A stretch of 64,000 nt of DNA. It comes from CAIWHR01 sp963843595 (GTDB taxonomy: Bacteria; Pseudomonadota; Gammaproteobacteria; Burkholderiales; Casimicrobiaceae). A model generated the notes under the pieces. That model was not told the DNA's origin, made no database searches, and saw nothing but the letters and a program-made list of their open reading frames with translations. Position 1 is the first letter of the stretch. Every line of letters starts with the position of its first letter. Location of the stretch: positions 124,001 to 188,000 of the forward strand of contig CAWJLG010000016.1 of assembly GCA_963843595.1 (NCBI GenBank). Reading direction: 5' to 3'. Positions 23,738-31,909 of this stretch are shown one piece after another. A program made the translations under genes and the position numbers.

Positions 23738-25693
23738 ATGGCAACGAACCCGGGTCCGCAGGAGACAAAGCTCACCTTCCGCCGCTACCAGGACGGCGAC
23801 GTAAAGTGGGACTCGTGGCGCGACCAGATCTTCCAGGCCAGCTGGACGCACAAGTGCCCGACCTACATCCAGTCCACGCCGCCATGCCAGGGCAGCTGCC
23901 CATCCGGCGAGGACATCCGCGGCTACCTCAACATCGTCCGCGGCATCGAGAAGCCGCCGGCAGGCACGACGTGGCAGGAATACGCGTGGCGCCGGCTGAC
24001 CGAGGCGAACCCGTTTCCGTCGGTGATGGGCCGGGTCTGCCCGGCGCCGTGCGAGACGGGCTGCAACCGCAACGAGGTCGAGGATCACGTCGGCATCAAC
24101 TCGGTCGAGCACTTCCTCGGCGAGTACGCGATCAAGAACAACCTGAAGTTCGCGGCGCCGCAAACGAAGACGGGCAAGAAGATCGCCGTGATCGGCGGCG
24201 GCCCGGCGGGATTGTCGTGCGCGTACCAGCTCGCGAAGATGGGCCACGCGGTCACCGTGTTCGACGAGCACGAGCACCTCGGCGGGATGATGCGCTACGG
24301 CATTCCGGGCTTCCGCACGCCGCGCGAGGTGCTCGACGCCGAGATCCAGCGCATCGTCGACCTGGGCGTCGAGACGCGGATGAAGTGCCGGATCGGCACC
24401 GACGTCACGATGGAGACGATCCGCAAGGAGTACGACGCCGTGTTCCTGGGCATGGGCGCGCAGTCGGGGCGGCCGCTGCCGGCGCCGGGCGGTGACGCGC
24501 CGAACGTCGTCACCGCGACGGCTTTCCTCAAGGCGTTCAACGATGGGCGGCTGCGCCACGTCGGCAAGCGCGTCGTCGTCATCGGCGGCGGCGACACGTC
24601 GATCGACGTCGCCACGGTCGCCCGTCGGCTCGGGCACATCGGGCACGCGAAGCCCACCGACTTCCCGGAGCTCGCGATCGCCGGCCACATGGCGCACGAC
24701 GTCGCCGAGGTCTCGGTGAAGCACGGCGCGGAGGTCGTGCTGACGTCGGTGTTCGGCGTCGACAAGATGCAGGCGAACAAGCACGAGATCGAGCAGGCGC
24801 AGGCCGAGGGCATCACGATCCGTGGCGGGCTGGCGCCGGTGAGTGTGGTCAAGGACGCGGCCGGACGCGCCGTCGCGCTCAAGGTCGCCCGCTGCGAGGC
24901 GAAATTCGTCGGGCCGAAGCTCGAGATCAAGATGATCGAAGGCACCGAGGAGGACATCCCGGCCGATCTCGTCGTCTCGGCGATCGGTCAGGCGGTCGAT
25001 TTCACCGGGCTCGAGGAGTTCGACAGCGGCAAGGGCACCGTCGTCGCCGACAAGAATTACCAGTTTCCCGGCAAGCCGGGCACGTTCGCCGGCGGTGACG
25101 TGCTGCGGCCGCACCTCCTCACGACGGCAATCGGCCACGGCGCGATCGCCGCCGAGGGCATCGACCGGTTCCTGCGCGGCGAGGACCAGGAGAAGCGGCC
25201 GAAGGTCGACGTCCACGCGTTCGACCTGATGCGCAAGATGGTCGAGGCGGGCCGCACGTTCACCGAGGTCCACGAGCCGATCCTCGGCACCGATAGCAGC
25301 ACGGCCGGCATCCACAACTACGACAACCGCTCCGACCGCTACGTGATCCCGCACGAGGAGCTGTTCCTCGGCCACTTCGGCTTCACGCCGCGCGTCAAGC
25401 GCAAGGTGATCACGCTGACCAAGGAGAGCGCGCTCGGCAATTTCGAGGAACGGCTCGAGGCGCTGGCGGAGGCCGAGGCGATCGCCGAAGCCAAGCGCTG
25501 CATGAGCTGCGGCCAGTGCTTCGAGTGCGACAACTGCGTGGTCTACTGCCCGCAGATGGCGGTCGCGCGGGTGCCCAAGAAGGAGGCGACGACGGGACGC
25601 TACGTCTACACCGACTACGACAAGTGCATCGGCTGCCACATCTGCAAGGACGTGTGCCCGACCGGGTACATCCAGATGGGGCTCGGCGAGTAG
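23738..25693 (+). CDS. dsrL: DsrL, iron-sulfur flavoprotein NAD(P)H:acceptor oxidoreductase
   Basis: 651 residues. N-terminal Fe-S cysteines are in PCQGSCPSGEDIRG and CPAPCETGCNRN. The FAD site is GGGPAGLSCAYQL, the NAD(P) site is GGGDTSIDVATVA, and the C-terminus has two clusters, CGQCFECDNCVVYCP and CIGCHICKDVCP. DsrL is the GltD-like electron partner of DsrAB in sulfur oxidisers. A longer frame reaching back to 22391 overlaps dsrK and is only a shadow. The start at 23738 gives the family N-terminus. Confidence 0.96.
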   Translation: MATNPGPQETKLTFRRYQDGDVKWDSWRDQIFQASWTHKCPTYIQSTPPCQGSCPSGEDIRGYLNIVRGIEKPPAGTTWQEYAWRRLTEANPFPSVMGRVCPAPCETGCNRNEVEDHVGINSVEHFLGEYAIKNNLKFAAPQTKTGKKIAVIGGGPAGLSCAYQLAKMGHAVTVFDEHEHLGGMMRYGIPGFRTPREVLDAEIQRIVDLGVETRMKCRIGTDVTMETIRKEYDAVFLGMGAQSGRPLPAPGGDAPNVVTATAFLKAFNDGRLRHVGKRVVVIGGGDTSIDVATVARRLGHIGHAKPTDFPELAIAGHMAHDVAEVSVKHGAEVVLTSVFGVDKMQANKHEIEQAQAEGITIRGGLAPVSVVKDAAGRAVALKVARCEAKFVGPKLEIKMIEGTEEDIPADLVVSAIGQAVDFTGLEEFDSGKGTVVADKNYQFPGKPGTFAGGDVLRPHLLTTAIGHGAIAAEGIDRFLRGEDQEKRPKVDVHAFDLMRKMVEAGRTFTEVHEPILGTDSSTAGIHNYDNRSDRYVIPHEELFLGHFGFTPRVKRKVITLTKESALGNFEERLEALAEAEAIAEAKRCMSCGQCFECDNCVVYCPQMAVARVPKKEATTGRYVYTDYDKCIGCHICKDVCPTGYIQMGLGE

Positions 25694-25697
25694 CGCG

Positions 25698-26141
25698 ATG
25701 GCCTACGGCGGGGTGACCGGCACCGGGGTGCGGCAGCGCATGGCGCTGCTCGCCCTGCTCGTCGCCTTCGCCGGGGCCGCGTTCGCCGACGCTGCGGACG
25801 GTGCCGGCGCCTCGCGCGTGCCCAAGCCCGGCGTCGCCGCCGCTGCCGGCGGAAAATGCGTCGAAGACACGGCGTTCATGCGGCGCAACCACATGACGCT
25901 CCTGCTGCACCAGCGCGACCGCACCGTTCACGAAGGCATCCGGACCACGCGCCACAGCCTCGCCAATTGCGTGACGTGCCACGCCGACCCGAAGACGGGC
26001 CGGGTGACCGGCAGCAAGGACGCGTTCTGCGAGGGCTGCCACAGCTATGCCGCCGTGAAGCTCGACTGCTTCGAATGCCACGCCGACCGCCCGGCCGCCG
26101 TGGCCGCGGTCAACACGGGGATGCCCGGGGCAAAGCCATGA
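25698..26141 (+). CDS. dsrJ: DsrJ, periplasmic triheme cytochrome c
   Basis: 147 residues with an N-terminal signal/anchor (RMALLALLVAFAGAAFADA). Three haem-binding sites are visible: CVTCH, CEGCH and CFECH. A further cysteine (GGKCVED) may ligate one haem, as known for DsrJ. It is the periplasmic subunit of DsrMKJOP. The last codons overlap dsrO by ATGA. Confidence 0.95.
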   Translation: MAYGGVTGTGVRQRMALLALLVAFAGAAFADAADGAGASRVPKPGVAAAAGGKCVEDTAFMRRNHMTLLLHQRDRTVHEGIRTTRHSLANCVTCHADPKTGRVTGSKDAFCEGCHSYAAVKLDCFECHADRPAAVAAVNTGMPGAKP

Positions 26142-26866
26142 GCGGCATCGATCGCGGCCGGCGGCAGATCCTCGCGTGGGGCGCAGCCATGGCCGGCGTG
26201 ACGCTCGCCCCCGGCGTGACGCTGTTCGATCTGGCGCACGGCCGCCCGCCGTCCGAGCCGGCGTCGCCGAAAGTGCGCTGGGGCATGCTGGTCGACGTCA
26301 ACCGCTGCGCGTCGGACTGCGACGCGTGTGTGGTCGCCTGCGACAAGGAGAATGGCCTTTCCGGGGCGAAGTCCGCGACGTCCGCGCAGTGGATCCGCAA
26401 GGTCGAGTTGAAGGACATGCGCGGCCAGACGAAGTCGCTGCCGATGATGTGCCAGCACTGCGCCGAGCCACCCTGTGTGGACGTCTGCCCGACCGGAGCG
26501 TCGTTCAAGCGCGCCGACGGCATCGTGCTCGTCGACCGCCACACCTGCATCGGCTGCCGTTACTGCATGATGGCCTGCCCGTACAAGGCGCGCTCGTTCG
26601 TGCACGAGCCCGTGACCGATCAGCGCCCCGAAGTGCCGCGCGGCAAGGGCTGCGTGGAGTCGTGCACGCTGTGCGTCCACCGGATCGACCGCGACCAGAT
26701 TCCCGCCTGCGTGGAAGCCTGTGCCGCGACCGGCCACAAGGCGCTCCTGTTCGGCAATCTCAACGACCCGACGAGCGAGATCGCGCAACGCGTCGCGTCG
26801 TACCGCACGACGGCGGTCCGGGCCGACCTCCGGCTCGACCCGGGCGTGCGCTACCAGGGCTTGTGA
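26138..26866 (+). CDS. dsrO: DsrO, periplasmic ferredoxin-like subunit with Tat signal
   Basis: 242 residues with a short Tat leader around DRGRRQILAWGAAMAGVTLA. Multiple 4Fe-4S motifs follow: CASDCDACVVACDKEN, CQHCAEPPCVDVCPTG, CIGCRYCMMACPY and CVESCTLCVHRID. It passes electrons between DsrJ and the membrane subunit DsrP. It starts inside the dsrJ stop codon and is followed by dsrP after 4 bp. Confidence 0.95.
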   Translation: MSGIDRGRRQILAWGAAMAGVTLAPGVTLFDLAHGRPPSEPASPKVRWGMLVDVNRCASDCDACVVACDKENGLSGAKSATSAQWIRKVELKDMRGQTKSLPMMCQHCAEPPCVDVCPTGASFKRADGIVLVDRHTCIGCRYCMMACPYKARSFVHEPVTDQRPEVPRGKGCVESCTLCVHRIDRDQIPACVEACAATGHKALLFGNLNDPTSEIAQRVASYRTTAVRADLRLDPGVRYQGL

Positions 26867-26870
26867 CGCC

Positions 26871-28070
26871 ATGAGCCGCGACGCTTCCATCCTTCCCGCC
26901 CCCCGCTGGTTCTGGGCCCTCGCCGCCGCCGGTGCGCTCGTGGCGCTCGCCGGGTTCGGCGCCGCACACTACATGGAGGAGCACGGGCACATCGTCACCG
27001 GCATGAACAACCAGATCGTCTGGGGCATGCCGCACGTGTTCGCGATCTTCATGATCGTCGCCGCCTCCGGCGTGCTCAACGTCGCGTCGATCGGCTCCGT
27101 GTTCGGGCAGGCCGCGTACAAGCCGCGCGCCCCGCTCTCGGGTCTGCTGTGCATCGCGCTCCTCGCCGGCGGCCTGTTCGTGCTGATGCTCGACCTCGGC
27201 CGTCCGGAGCGGATCGTCGTGGCCGCGACGCACTACAACGTCACGTCGGTGTTCGCGTGGAACGTGTTCCTGTACTCGGGGATGTTCGCGATCGTCGCCG
27301 TCTACCTGTGGACGCTGATGGAGCGCCGGATGAACGCATGGTCGAAGCCGGCCGGATTCGCCGCTTTCGCCTGGCGGATCATCCTCACGACGGGCACGGG
27401 CTCGATCTTCGCCTTCCTCGTCGCCCGGCAGGCCTACGGCACGGCGCTGCTGATCCCGCTGTTCATCGTGATGTCGTTCGCGTGGGGCCTGGCCGCGTTC
27501 CTGATCGTGCAGGCGACGCTGTATGCGTGGAACCGCCTCACGCTGCCGCCCGACATCCAGCGCCGGATGGGGAACCTGCTCGGGCTGTTCGTCGTCAGCG
27601 TGCTCTTCCTCGTCGGCACCCTGCACATGGTCAACGCCTATTTCGCGAAGAATCTCGCGTTCGAGCGCTTCCTCCTCGTCGACGGCGGCGTCTACCCGAC
27701 GCTGTTCTGGGGCGGCTACGTCGTCGCGGGCAGCCTCGTGCCGCTCCTCCTCGTCTGGCACCCGCGGATCAAGGGCCCGCGCAGCCTCCTCGCCGCCTCG
27801 CTCTTCGTCGCGGCGGGCGCCTTCGCGCTGCTCTACGTGTTCATCATCGGCGGCCAGGCCTATCCGCTCGACATCTTCCCGGGCTATGCGGCGCGCAGCA
27901 CCTTCGGCGACGGGCAGGTCCAGGCCTATGCCCCGAGCGTGCCGGAACTCCTCCTCGGCGTCGGCGGCCTGGCGGTGGCCTTCCTGATCACCGTCGTCGG
28001 CGTGCGCGTGTTGCGCTTCCTGCCGCAGGACGACCTGCGTGCGGCGCCGGCCGCCGCCGGAGCCCAATGA
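26871..28070 (+). CDS. dsrP: DsrP, NrfD-like membrane subunit
   Basis: 399-residue integral membrane protein with about ten hydrophobic helices (for example WFWALAAAGALVALAGFGAA and AFALLYVFIIGGQAYPL). It belongs to the NrfD/PsrC family and exchanges electrons with quinone in DsrMKJOP. It carries no haem motif. The stop codon overlaps the dsrN start. Confidence 0.95.
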   Translation: MSRDASILPAPRWFWALAAAGALVALAGFGAAHYMEEHGHIVTGMNNQIVWGMPHVFAIFMIVAASGVLNVASIGSVFGQAAYKPRAPLSGLLCIALLAGGLFVLMLDLGRPERIVVAATHYNVTSVFAWNVFLYSGMFAIVAVYLWTLMERRMNAWSKPAGFAAFAWRIILTTGTGSIFAFLVARQAYGTALLIPLFIVMSFAWGLAAFLIVQATLYAWNRLTLPPDIQRRMGNLLGLFVVSVLFLVGTLHMVNAYFAKNLAFERFLLVDGGVYPTLFWGGYVVAGSLVPLLLVWHPRIKGPRSLLAASLFVAAGAFALLYVFIIGGQAYPLDIFPGYAARSTFGDGQVQAYAPSVPELLLGVGGLAVAFLITVVGVRVLRFLPQDDLRAAPAAAGAQ

Positions 28071-29555
28071 TGGCGCGCACGATGCGCCGGTTCCTGGTGT
28101 CCGCGACGCACAAGTCGTCCGGCAAGACGACGGTCAGCGTCGGCCTCGTCGCCGCGCTCGCCGCGCGCGGGCTCGCCGTCCAGCCGTTCAAGAAGGGTCC
28201 CGATTTCATCGATCCGATGTGGCTCACCGCGGCGAGCGGACGGCGCTGTCGCAATCTCGACCCGTACCTGTCCGACCGAGGCCGAGCTTCGCGCCGACTT
28301 CCGCCGTCACGCGGCCGGCGCCGACGTGGCGCTGGTCGAGGGCAACAAGGGACTCTACGACGGCCTGGCGCTGGATGGCAGCAACAGCAACGCGGCGGTC
28401 GCCAAGATGCTCGGGCTGCCGGTCGTGCTCGTCGTCGACGCGCGCGGGATGACGCGCGGCATCGCGCCGCTGATCCTCGGCTACCAGGCGTTCGACCGCG
28501 GCATCCGCTTCGCGGGCGTGATCCTGAACAATCTCGGCGGCAGCCGGCACGAGGCGAAACTGCGGATGGTCGTCGAGCATTACACCGACGTGCCGGTCCT
28601 GGGCGCGATCCAGCACGACCCGGCGCTGTCGATCGTCGAGCGCCACCTCGGTCTCATGCCAAGCAACGAGTCCGACGACGCTCCGCGCCGGATCGCCGCG
28701 CTCGGTGCGGCCGTCGCCCGTCAGGTCGACCTCGACCTGCTGTTGCGCGCCGTCTCCGCAGCACCGCCGCTTCCCCGCGCGTCCGGTTCCTTCGCCGCAC
28801 CGAGGACCGCCGCCGACGCCGACATCCGTATCGGCATCGCGCATGACCGCGCGTTCGGCTTCTACTACCACGACGACTTCGACGCGCTCGTTGCCGCCGG
28901 CGCTACGCTCGTCCGCTTCGACACGCTGACCGACACGCACCTGCCGAACGTCGACGCGCTGTTCATCGGCGGCGGTTTCCCCGAGTTGTACGCGCGCGAA
29001 CTGGAGGCCAACAGCGCCCTGCGCGGCCGCATCCGCGCCGCCATCGACGCCGGGCTCCCGGTGTACGCGGAGTGCGGCGGTCTCATGTACCTGGCGCGCA
29101 CACTGACCCACGACGGGAGCACGCACCGCATGGTCGGCGCGATCCCCGGCGACGTCGTGATGCACGAGCGGCCGGTCGGGCGCGGCTACGTGCATCTCGA
29201 GGAGACCGCCGAATTCCCCTGGCCCGTGGAGCCGCCCGGCGGCGTCGCCGTGCGCGCCCACGAATTCCACCACGCGGCGCTCGTCAATCTCCCCGCCGAC
29301 ACCCGCTATGCCTACACGGTCCGGCGCGGGCACGGCATCGACGGCGAGCGTGACGGCGTGGTCGTCGGCAACGTGCTCGCCTCGTTCGCGCACCTGCGTT
29401 CGACGCGCGACCGCAACTGGGCGGCGCGGTTCGTCGAGTTCATACGGCAGAGCGACTATCGGCGTCGGCGCGAGGGCAACATCGTGTATCTGCCGCAACC
29501 GCGCGGCCGCGAAATCCCGGTTGCCGCCGGTTCGCCATCGAGGATCCGGCGATGA
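28067..29555 (+). CDS. dsrN: DsrN, sirohaem amidase of CobB type (one frameshift)
   Basis: Glutamine-dependent amidase related to cobyrinic acid a,c-diamide synthase, which makes the sirohaem amide used by DsrAB. The N-terminal part has the P-loop ATHKSSGKTTVSVGL and FKKGPDFIDPMWL. The frame changes near 28271-28276, after NLDPYLSD. The second part continues VALVEGNKGLYDG through the class I amidotransferase region with AECGGLMYLAR and the C-terminal FHHAAL. Starts at 28067 and 28070 are both possible. One missing or extra base accounts for the split, so a functional gene is likely. Confidence 0.9.
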
Positions 29556-29914
29556 ATCTCGCCTCCCCGATCCTGACGCGCTGGCTCGACGTCGGCGGAA
29601 CGCCGATCGCCACCGACAGCGAGGGCTACCTCATCGACCGCGCGCAGTGGAGTCCCGCCTTTGCCGTCGCGCTGGCGCGAGAGGAGGGGCTCGCACTCAC
29701 GCCGGAGCATTGGCAGGTCATCCACTATCTGCGCGACTACGAGTTCGAGCACGGCGTGCAGCCGCAGGTGCGCGTGATGATCAAGCACTTCACCGCGCTG
29801 TGGGGACCGGAGCGCGGATCGAATCATCATTTGCACGACATGTTCCCGCGCGGCGGACCGCAGAAGCAGGGCAACCGCCTGGCCGGACTGCTGCGAACCA
29901 AGGGCGAACATTGA
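29552..29914 (+). CDS. DsrC/TusE-like protein without C-terminal cysteines
   Basis: 120 residues: IATDSEGYLIDRAQWSPAFA, HWQVIHYLRDYEFEHGV and HDMFPRGGPQKQGNRLAGLL. The DsrC fold is clear, but there is no cysteine at all and the tail ends LRTKGEH. It overlaps the dsrN stop by four bases and sits directly before dsrR, so it is cotranslated with sirohaem-processing genes. A sulfur-carrying function is excluded by the missing cysteines. Regulation or complex assembly is the likelier role. Confidence 0.88.
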   Translation: MNLASPILTRWLDVGGTPIATDSEGYLIDRAQWSPAFAVALAREEGLALTPEHWQVIHYLRDYEFEHGVQPQVRVMIKHFTALWGPERGSNHHLHDMFPRGGPQKQGNRLAGLLRTKGEH

Positions 29915-29915
29915 A

Positions 29916-30404
29916 ATGATCACCGTCACTCCCGGTGCCGCGCAGCAGATTCGCGTCGCGGCCAGCCAGTCCGGCGCGGACGAGATGGGCCTGCGCATCG
30001 CCGCCCGCCGCGACCCGGCGGGCGCCATTCACTACGCGATGGGCTTCGACGAAGCCCGCGACGGGGACGTCGTCGTTCCCTCCGAAGGTGTCGCCCTCGT
30101 CGTCGCCGAGGAACACCGCGCGCTGCTCGAAGGAATGACGCTCGACTACGTCGAGTACGAGACCGGGGATTTCCGATTCATCTTCATCAATCCCAACGAG
30201 ACACCGGCACAATCGTCCGCGGCGCCGGGCGCGCGCGGTGGCTGCGGCAGCGGCGGGTGCGGCTGCGCCGGCGGATCGGGATCGGGATCGGGATCGGGAT
30301 CGGCGGATCGGGATCGGGATCGGGATCGGGGTCAGAGCCGTAATACTGCACACGATGTACGCTGCTCCGACAACGGCGGCCGTATTACGGATCTGACCCC
30401 ATGA
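29916..30404 (+). CDS. dsrR: DsrR, A-type (IscA-like) fold protein with repeat-encoded tail
   Basis: The first 90 or so residues have the IscA-like fold (MITVTPGAAQQIRVAASQSG, GLRIAARRDPAGAIHYAMGF, LDYVEYETGDFRFIFINPNE) but lack the three cluster-binding cysteines, as known for DsrR. The 3' part encodes GGCGSGGCGCAGG, then Ser-Gly and Asp-Arg repeats from a hexanucleotide run, and then residues encoded by an inverted-repeat element. The tail is probably low-complexity and non-essential. The frame ends in an ATGA overlap with cobA. Confidence 0.82.
   Translation: MITVTPGAAQQIRVAASQSGADEMGLRIAARRDPAGAIHYAMGFDEARDGDVVVPSEGVALVVAEEHRALLEGMTLDYVEYETGDFRFIFINPNETPAQSSAAPGARGGCGSGGCGCAGGSGSGSGSGSADRDRDRDRGQSRNTAHDVRCSDNGGRITDLTP
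30273..30330. repeat. GGATCG hexanucleotide tandem repeat inside dsrR
   Basis: About nine copies of GGATCG or a close variant in a row, with one GGC interruption. The unit is a multiple of three, so copy-number change lengthens or shortens the DsrR tail without shifting the frame. Confidence 0.8.
30328..30400. repeat. REP/RAYT-type inverted repeat at the dsrR-cobA junction
   Basis: Arms GGGGTCAGAGCCGTAATAC (30328-30346) and GTATTACGGATCTGACCCC (30382-30400) pair at 18 of 19 positions around a 35-base middle. The end GGGGTCAG matches the element at 15079-15157. It encodes the last residues of dsrR and ends exactly before the cobA ATG. Confidence 0.7.
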
Positions 30405-31222
30405 AGCGCAAGGACCTGCCGACCGCCGCGGATTTCGCGCGCGCCACGCTTGCGGCCACGCCGCCGCGCCGCGGCAGCCGCGGCGAGGTCTATCTGGTCG
30501 GCGCCGGCCCCGGGGATCCGGAGTTGCTCACGCTGCGCGCGCTGAAGCTGATGCAGCGCGCCGACGTCGCCCTCTATGACAACCTGATTTCCAAAGCGGT
30601 GCTCGACCTGCTGCCGAAGTCGGCCGAGCGCGTGTACGTCGGCAAGCAGCGTGCGAACCACACGATGCGGCAGGAGGAGATCAACGAACTGCTCGTGCGC
30701 CTCGCGCGGCAGGGCAAGCGGGTGCTGCGCCTCAAGGGCGGCGACCCGTTCATCTTCGGCCGAGGCGGGGAAGAGATCGACACCTTGTCGGCAGAGCGGA
30801 TTCCGTTCGAGGTCGTTCCGGGCATCACCGCCGCGCTGGGGGTTGCGGCCTACGCCGGCATCCCGCTGACCCACCGCGACTACGCGCAGTCGTGCCTGTT
30901 CGTGACCGGGCACACGAAGGACGGCGGCATGGATCTCGACTGGACGGCGCTCGCGCGGCCGCGGCAGACGATCGTCGTCTACATGGGGCTCACGGCGCTG
31001 CCGGAACTGTGCGCCAATCTGGTCGAGCACGGCCTCAAGCGCACGACGCCCGTCGCCGTGGTCCAGCACGGAACCGCACGCACGCAGCGTGTCGTCACCG
31101 GGACGCTGGCATCCCTGCCCGGCCGCGCGGCGCGCGCGAAGCTGCACGGCCCGACGCTCATCATCGTCGGCGACGTGGTCCGTTTGCGCGACCGGCTGAA
31201 CTGGTTCGCGCCCGAAGGCTAA
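30401..31222 (+). CDS. cobA: Uroporphyrinogen-III C-methyltransferase
   Basis: 273-residue SAM-dependent enzyme that makes precorrin-2, the first step to sirohaem. The family motifs are VGAGPGDPELLTLRAL, VALYDNLIS, VLRLKGGDPFIFGRGGEE, VPGITAALGVAAYAGIPLTH and VVYMGL. It supplies the cofactor of DsrAB and closes the dsr operon, coupled by ATGA to dsrR. It is convergent with narL, with only 3 bp between stops and no evident terminator. Confidence 0.95.
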   Translation: MKRKDLPTAADFARATLAATPPRRGSRGEVYLVGAGPGDPELLTLRALKLMQRADVALYDNLISKAVLDLLPKSAERVYVGKQRANHTMRQEEINELLVRLARQGKRVLRLKGGDPFIFGRGGEEIDTLSAERIPFEVVPGITAALGVAAYAGIPLTHRDYAQSCLFVTGHTKDGGMDLDWTALARPRQTIVVYMGLTALPELCANLVEHGLKRTTPVAVVQHGTARTQRVVTGTLASLPGRAARAKLHGPTLIIVGDVVRLRDRLNWFAPEG

Positions 31223-31225
31223 ATG

Positions 31226-31909
31226 CTAGCCCGAGGCCTGGTGACCGGTGTCGGAGGCGGTCGCCACGCGGTGCTCGACCGCGAACACCGCCGCCTCGAC
31301 GCGCGAGGTGAGCCCGAGTTTCGACAGGATGTGGCGCACGTGCAGCTTGACGGTGTCGTGGCTGATCGACAGCGACTGGGCGATCGCCTTGTTGCTCTTG
31401 CCCCTCGACAGGTACTGCAGGATCTCGCGCTCGCGCTCGGTCAGCTGCTTCATGTAGCTTTCGCGCGATTTCTTCGGCTCGCCGGGCAACAGCATGTCGA
31501 CGAGCTTGACCGCCATCGTCGGCGCGACGACCACCTCGCCGCGCGCGGTGCGCCGGATGGCGTCGATGACGTCGTCGGGGTCCATGTCCTTCAGCAGGTA
31601 GCCGCGCACGCCGGCGCGGAACGCACGCGCGAGGTCGTCCTGCGAGTCGCTCATCGTCAGCACGACGACCGGCGTCATGACGCCTTCGGCGCGCAGCCGC
31701 GTGAGCAGCCGGAAGCCGTCCACCGGCGACATGCGCAGGTCCATGATCGCGAGGTCGGGCCGCGTCTCGGTGAGCAGGCGCACCGCCTCGTCGGCGGAGC
31801 CGGTGGTGCCGCTCACCTTGATGCCCGCGCGCTGCTCGAGCAGCTCGGCCAGCCCGCGCCGGCACAAGCCATGGTCGTCGATCAGGACGACGCTGATCGG
31901 CTGGGTCAT
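31226..31909 (-). CDS. NarL/LuxR-type response regulator
   Basis: 227 residues. The receiver domain carries the phospho-acceptor aspartate in DLAIMDLRMSPVDG (near residue 54), the threonine in VVVLTMSDS and the lysine in GYLLKDMD. The GerE/LuxR-type helix-turn-helix reads LTEREREILQYLSRGKSNKA and SISHDTVKLHVRHILSKLGL. AGGAGA ahead of ATG 31909 sets the start and overlaps the kinase gene stop. It is probably phosphorylated by the adjacent kinase. It may bind the five palindromic sites described here, since NarL-type heptamers fit them; that is inference. Confidence 0.92.
   Translation of the reverse strand: MTQPISVVLIDDHGLCRRGLAELLEQRAGIKVSGTTGSADEAVRLLTETRPDLAIMDLRMSPVDGFRLLTRLRAEGVMTPVVVLTMSDSQDDLARAFRAGVRGYLLKDMDPDDVIDAIRRTARGEVVVAPTMAVKLVDMLLPGEPKKSRESYMKQLTEREREILQYLSRGKSNKAIAQSLSISHDTVKLHVRHILSKLGLTSRVEAAVFAVEHRVATASDTGHQASG

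Noticed and set aside
22391..25693. An 1100-residue DsrL with a long N-terminal extension
   Set aside because: The extension lies over dsrK in another frame. The family N-terminus starts at 23738.
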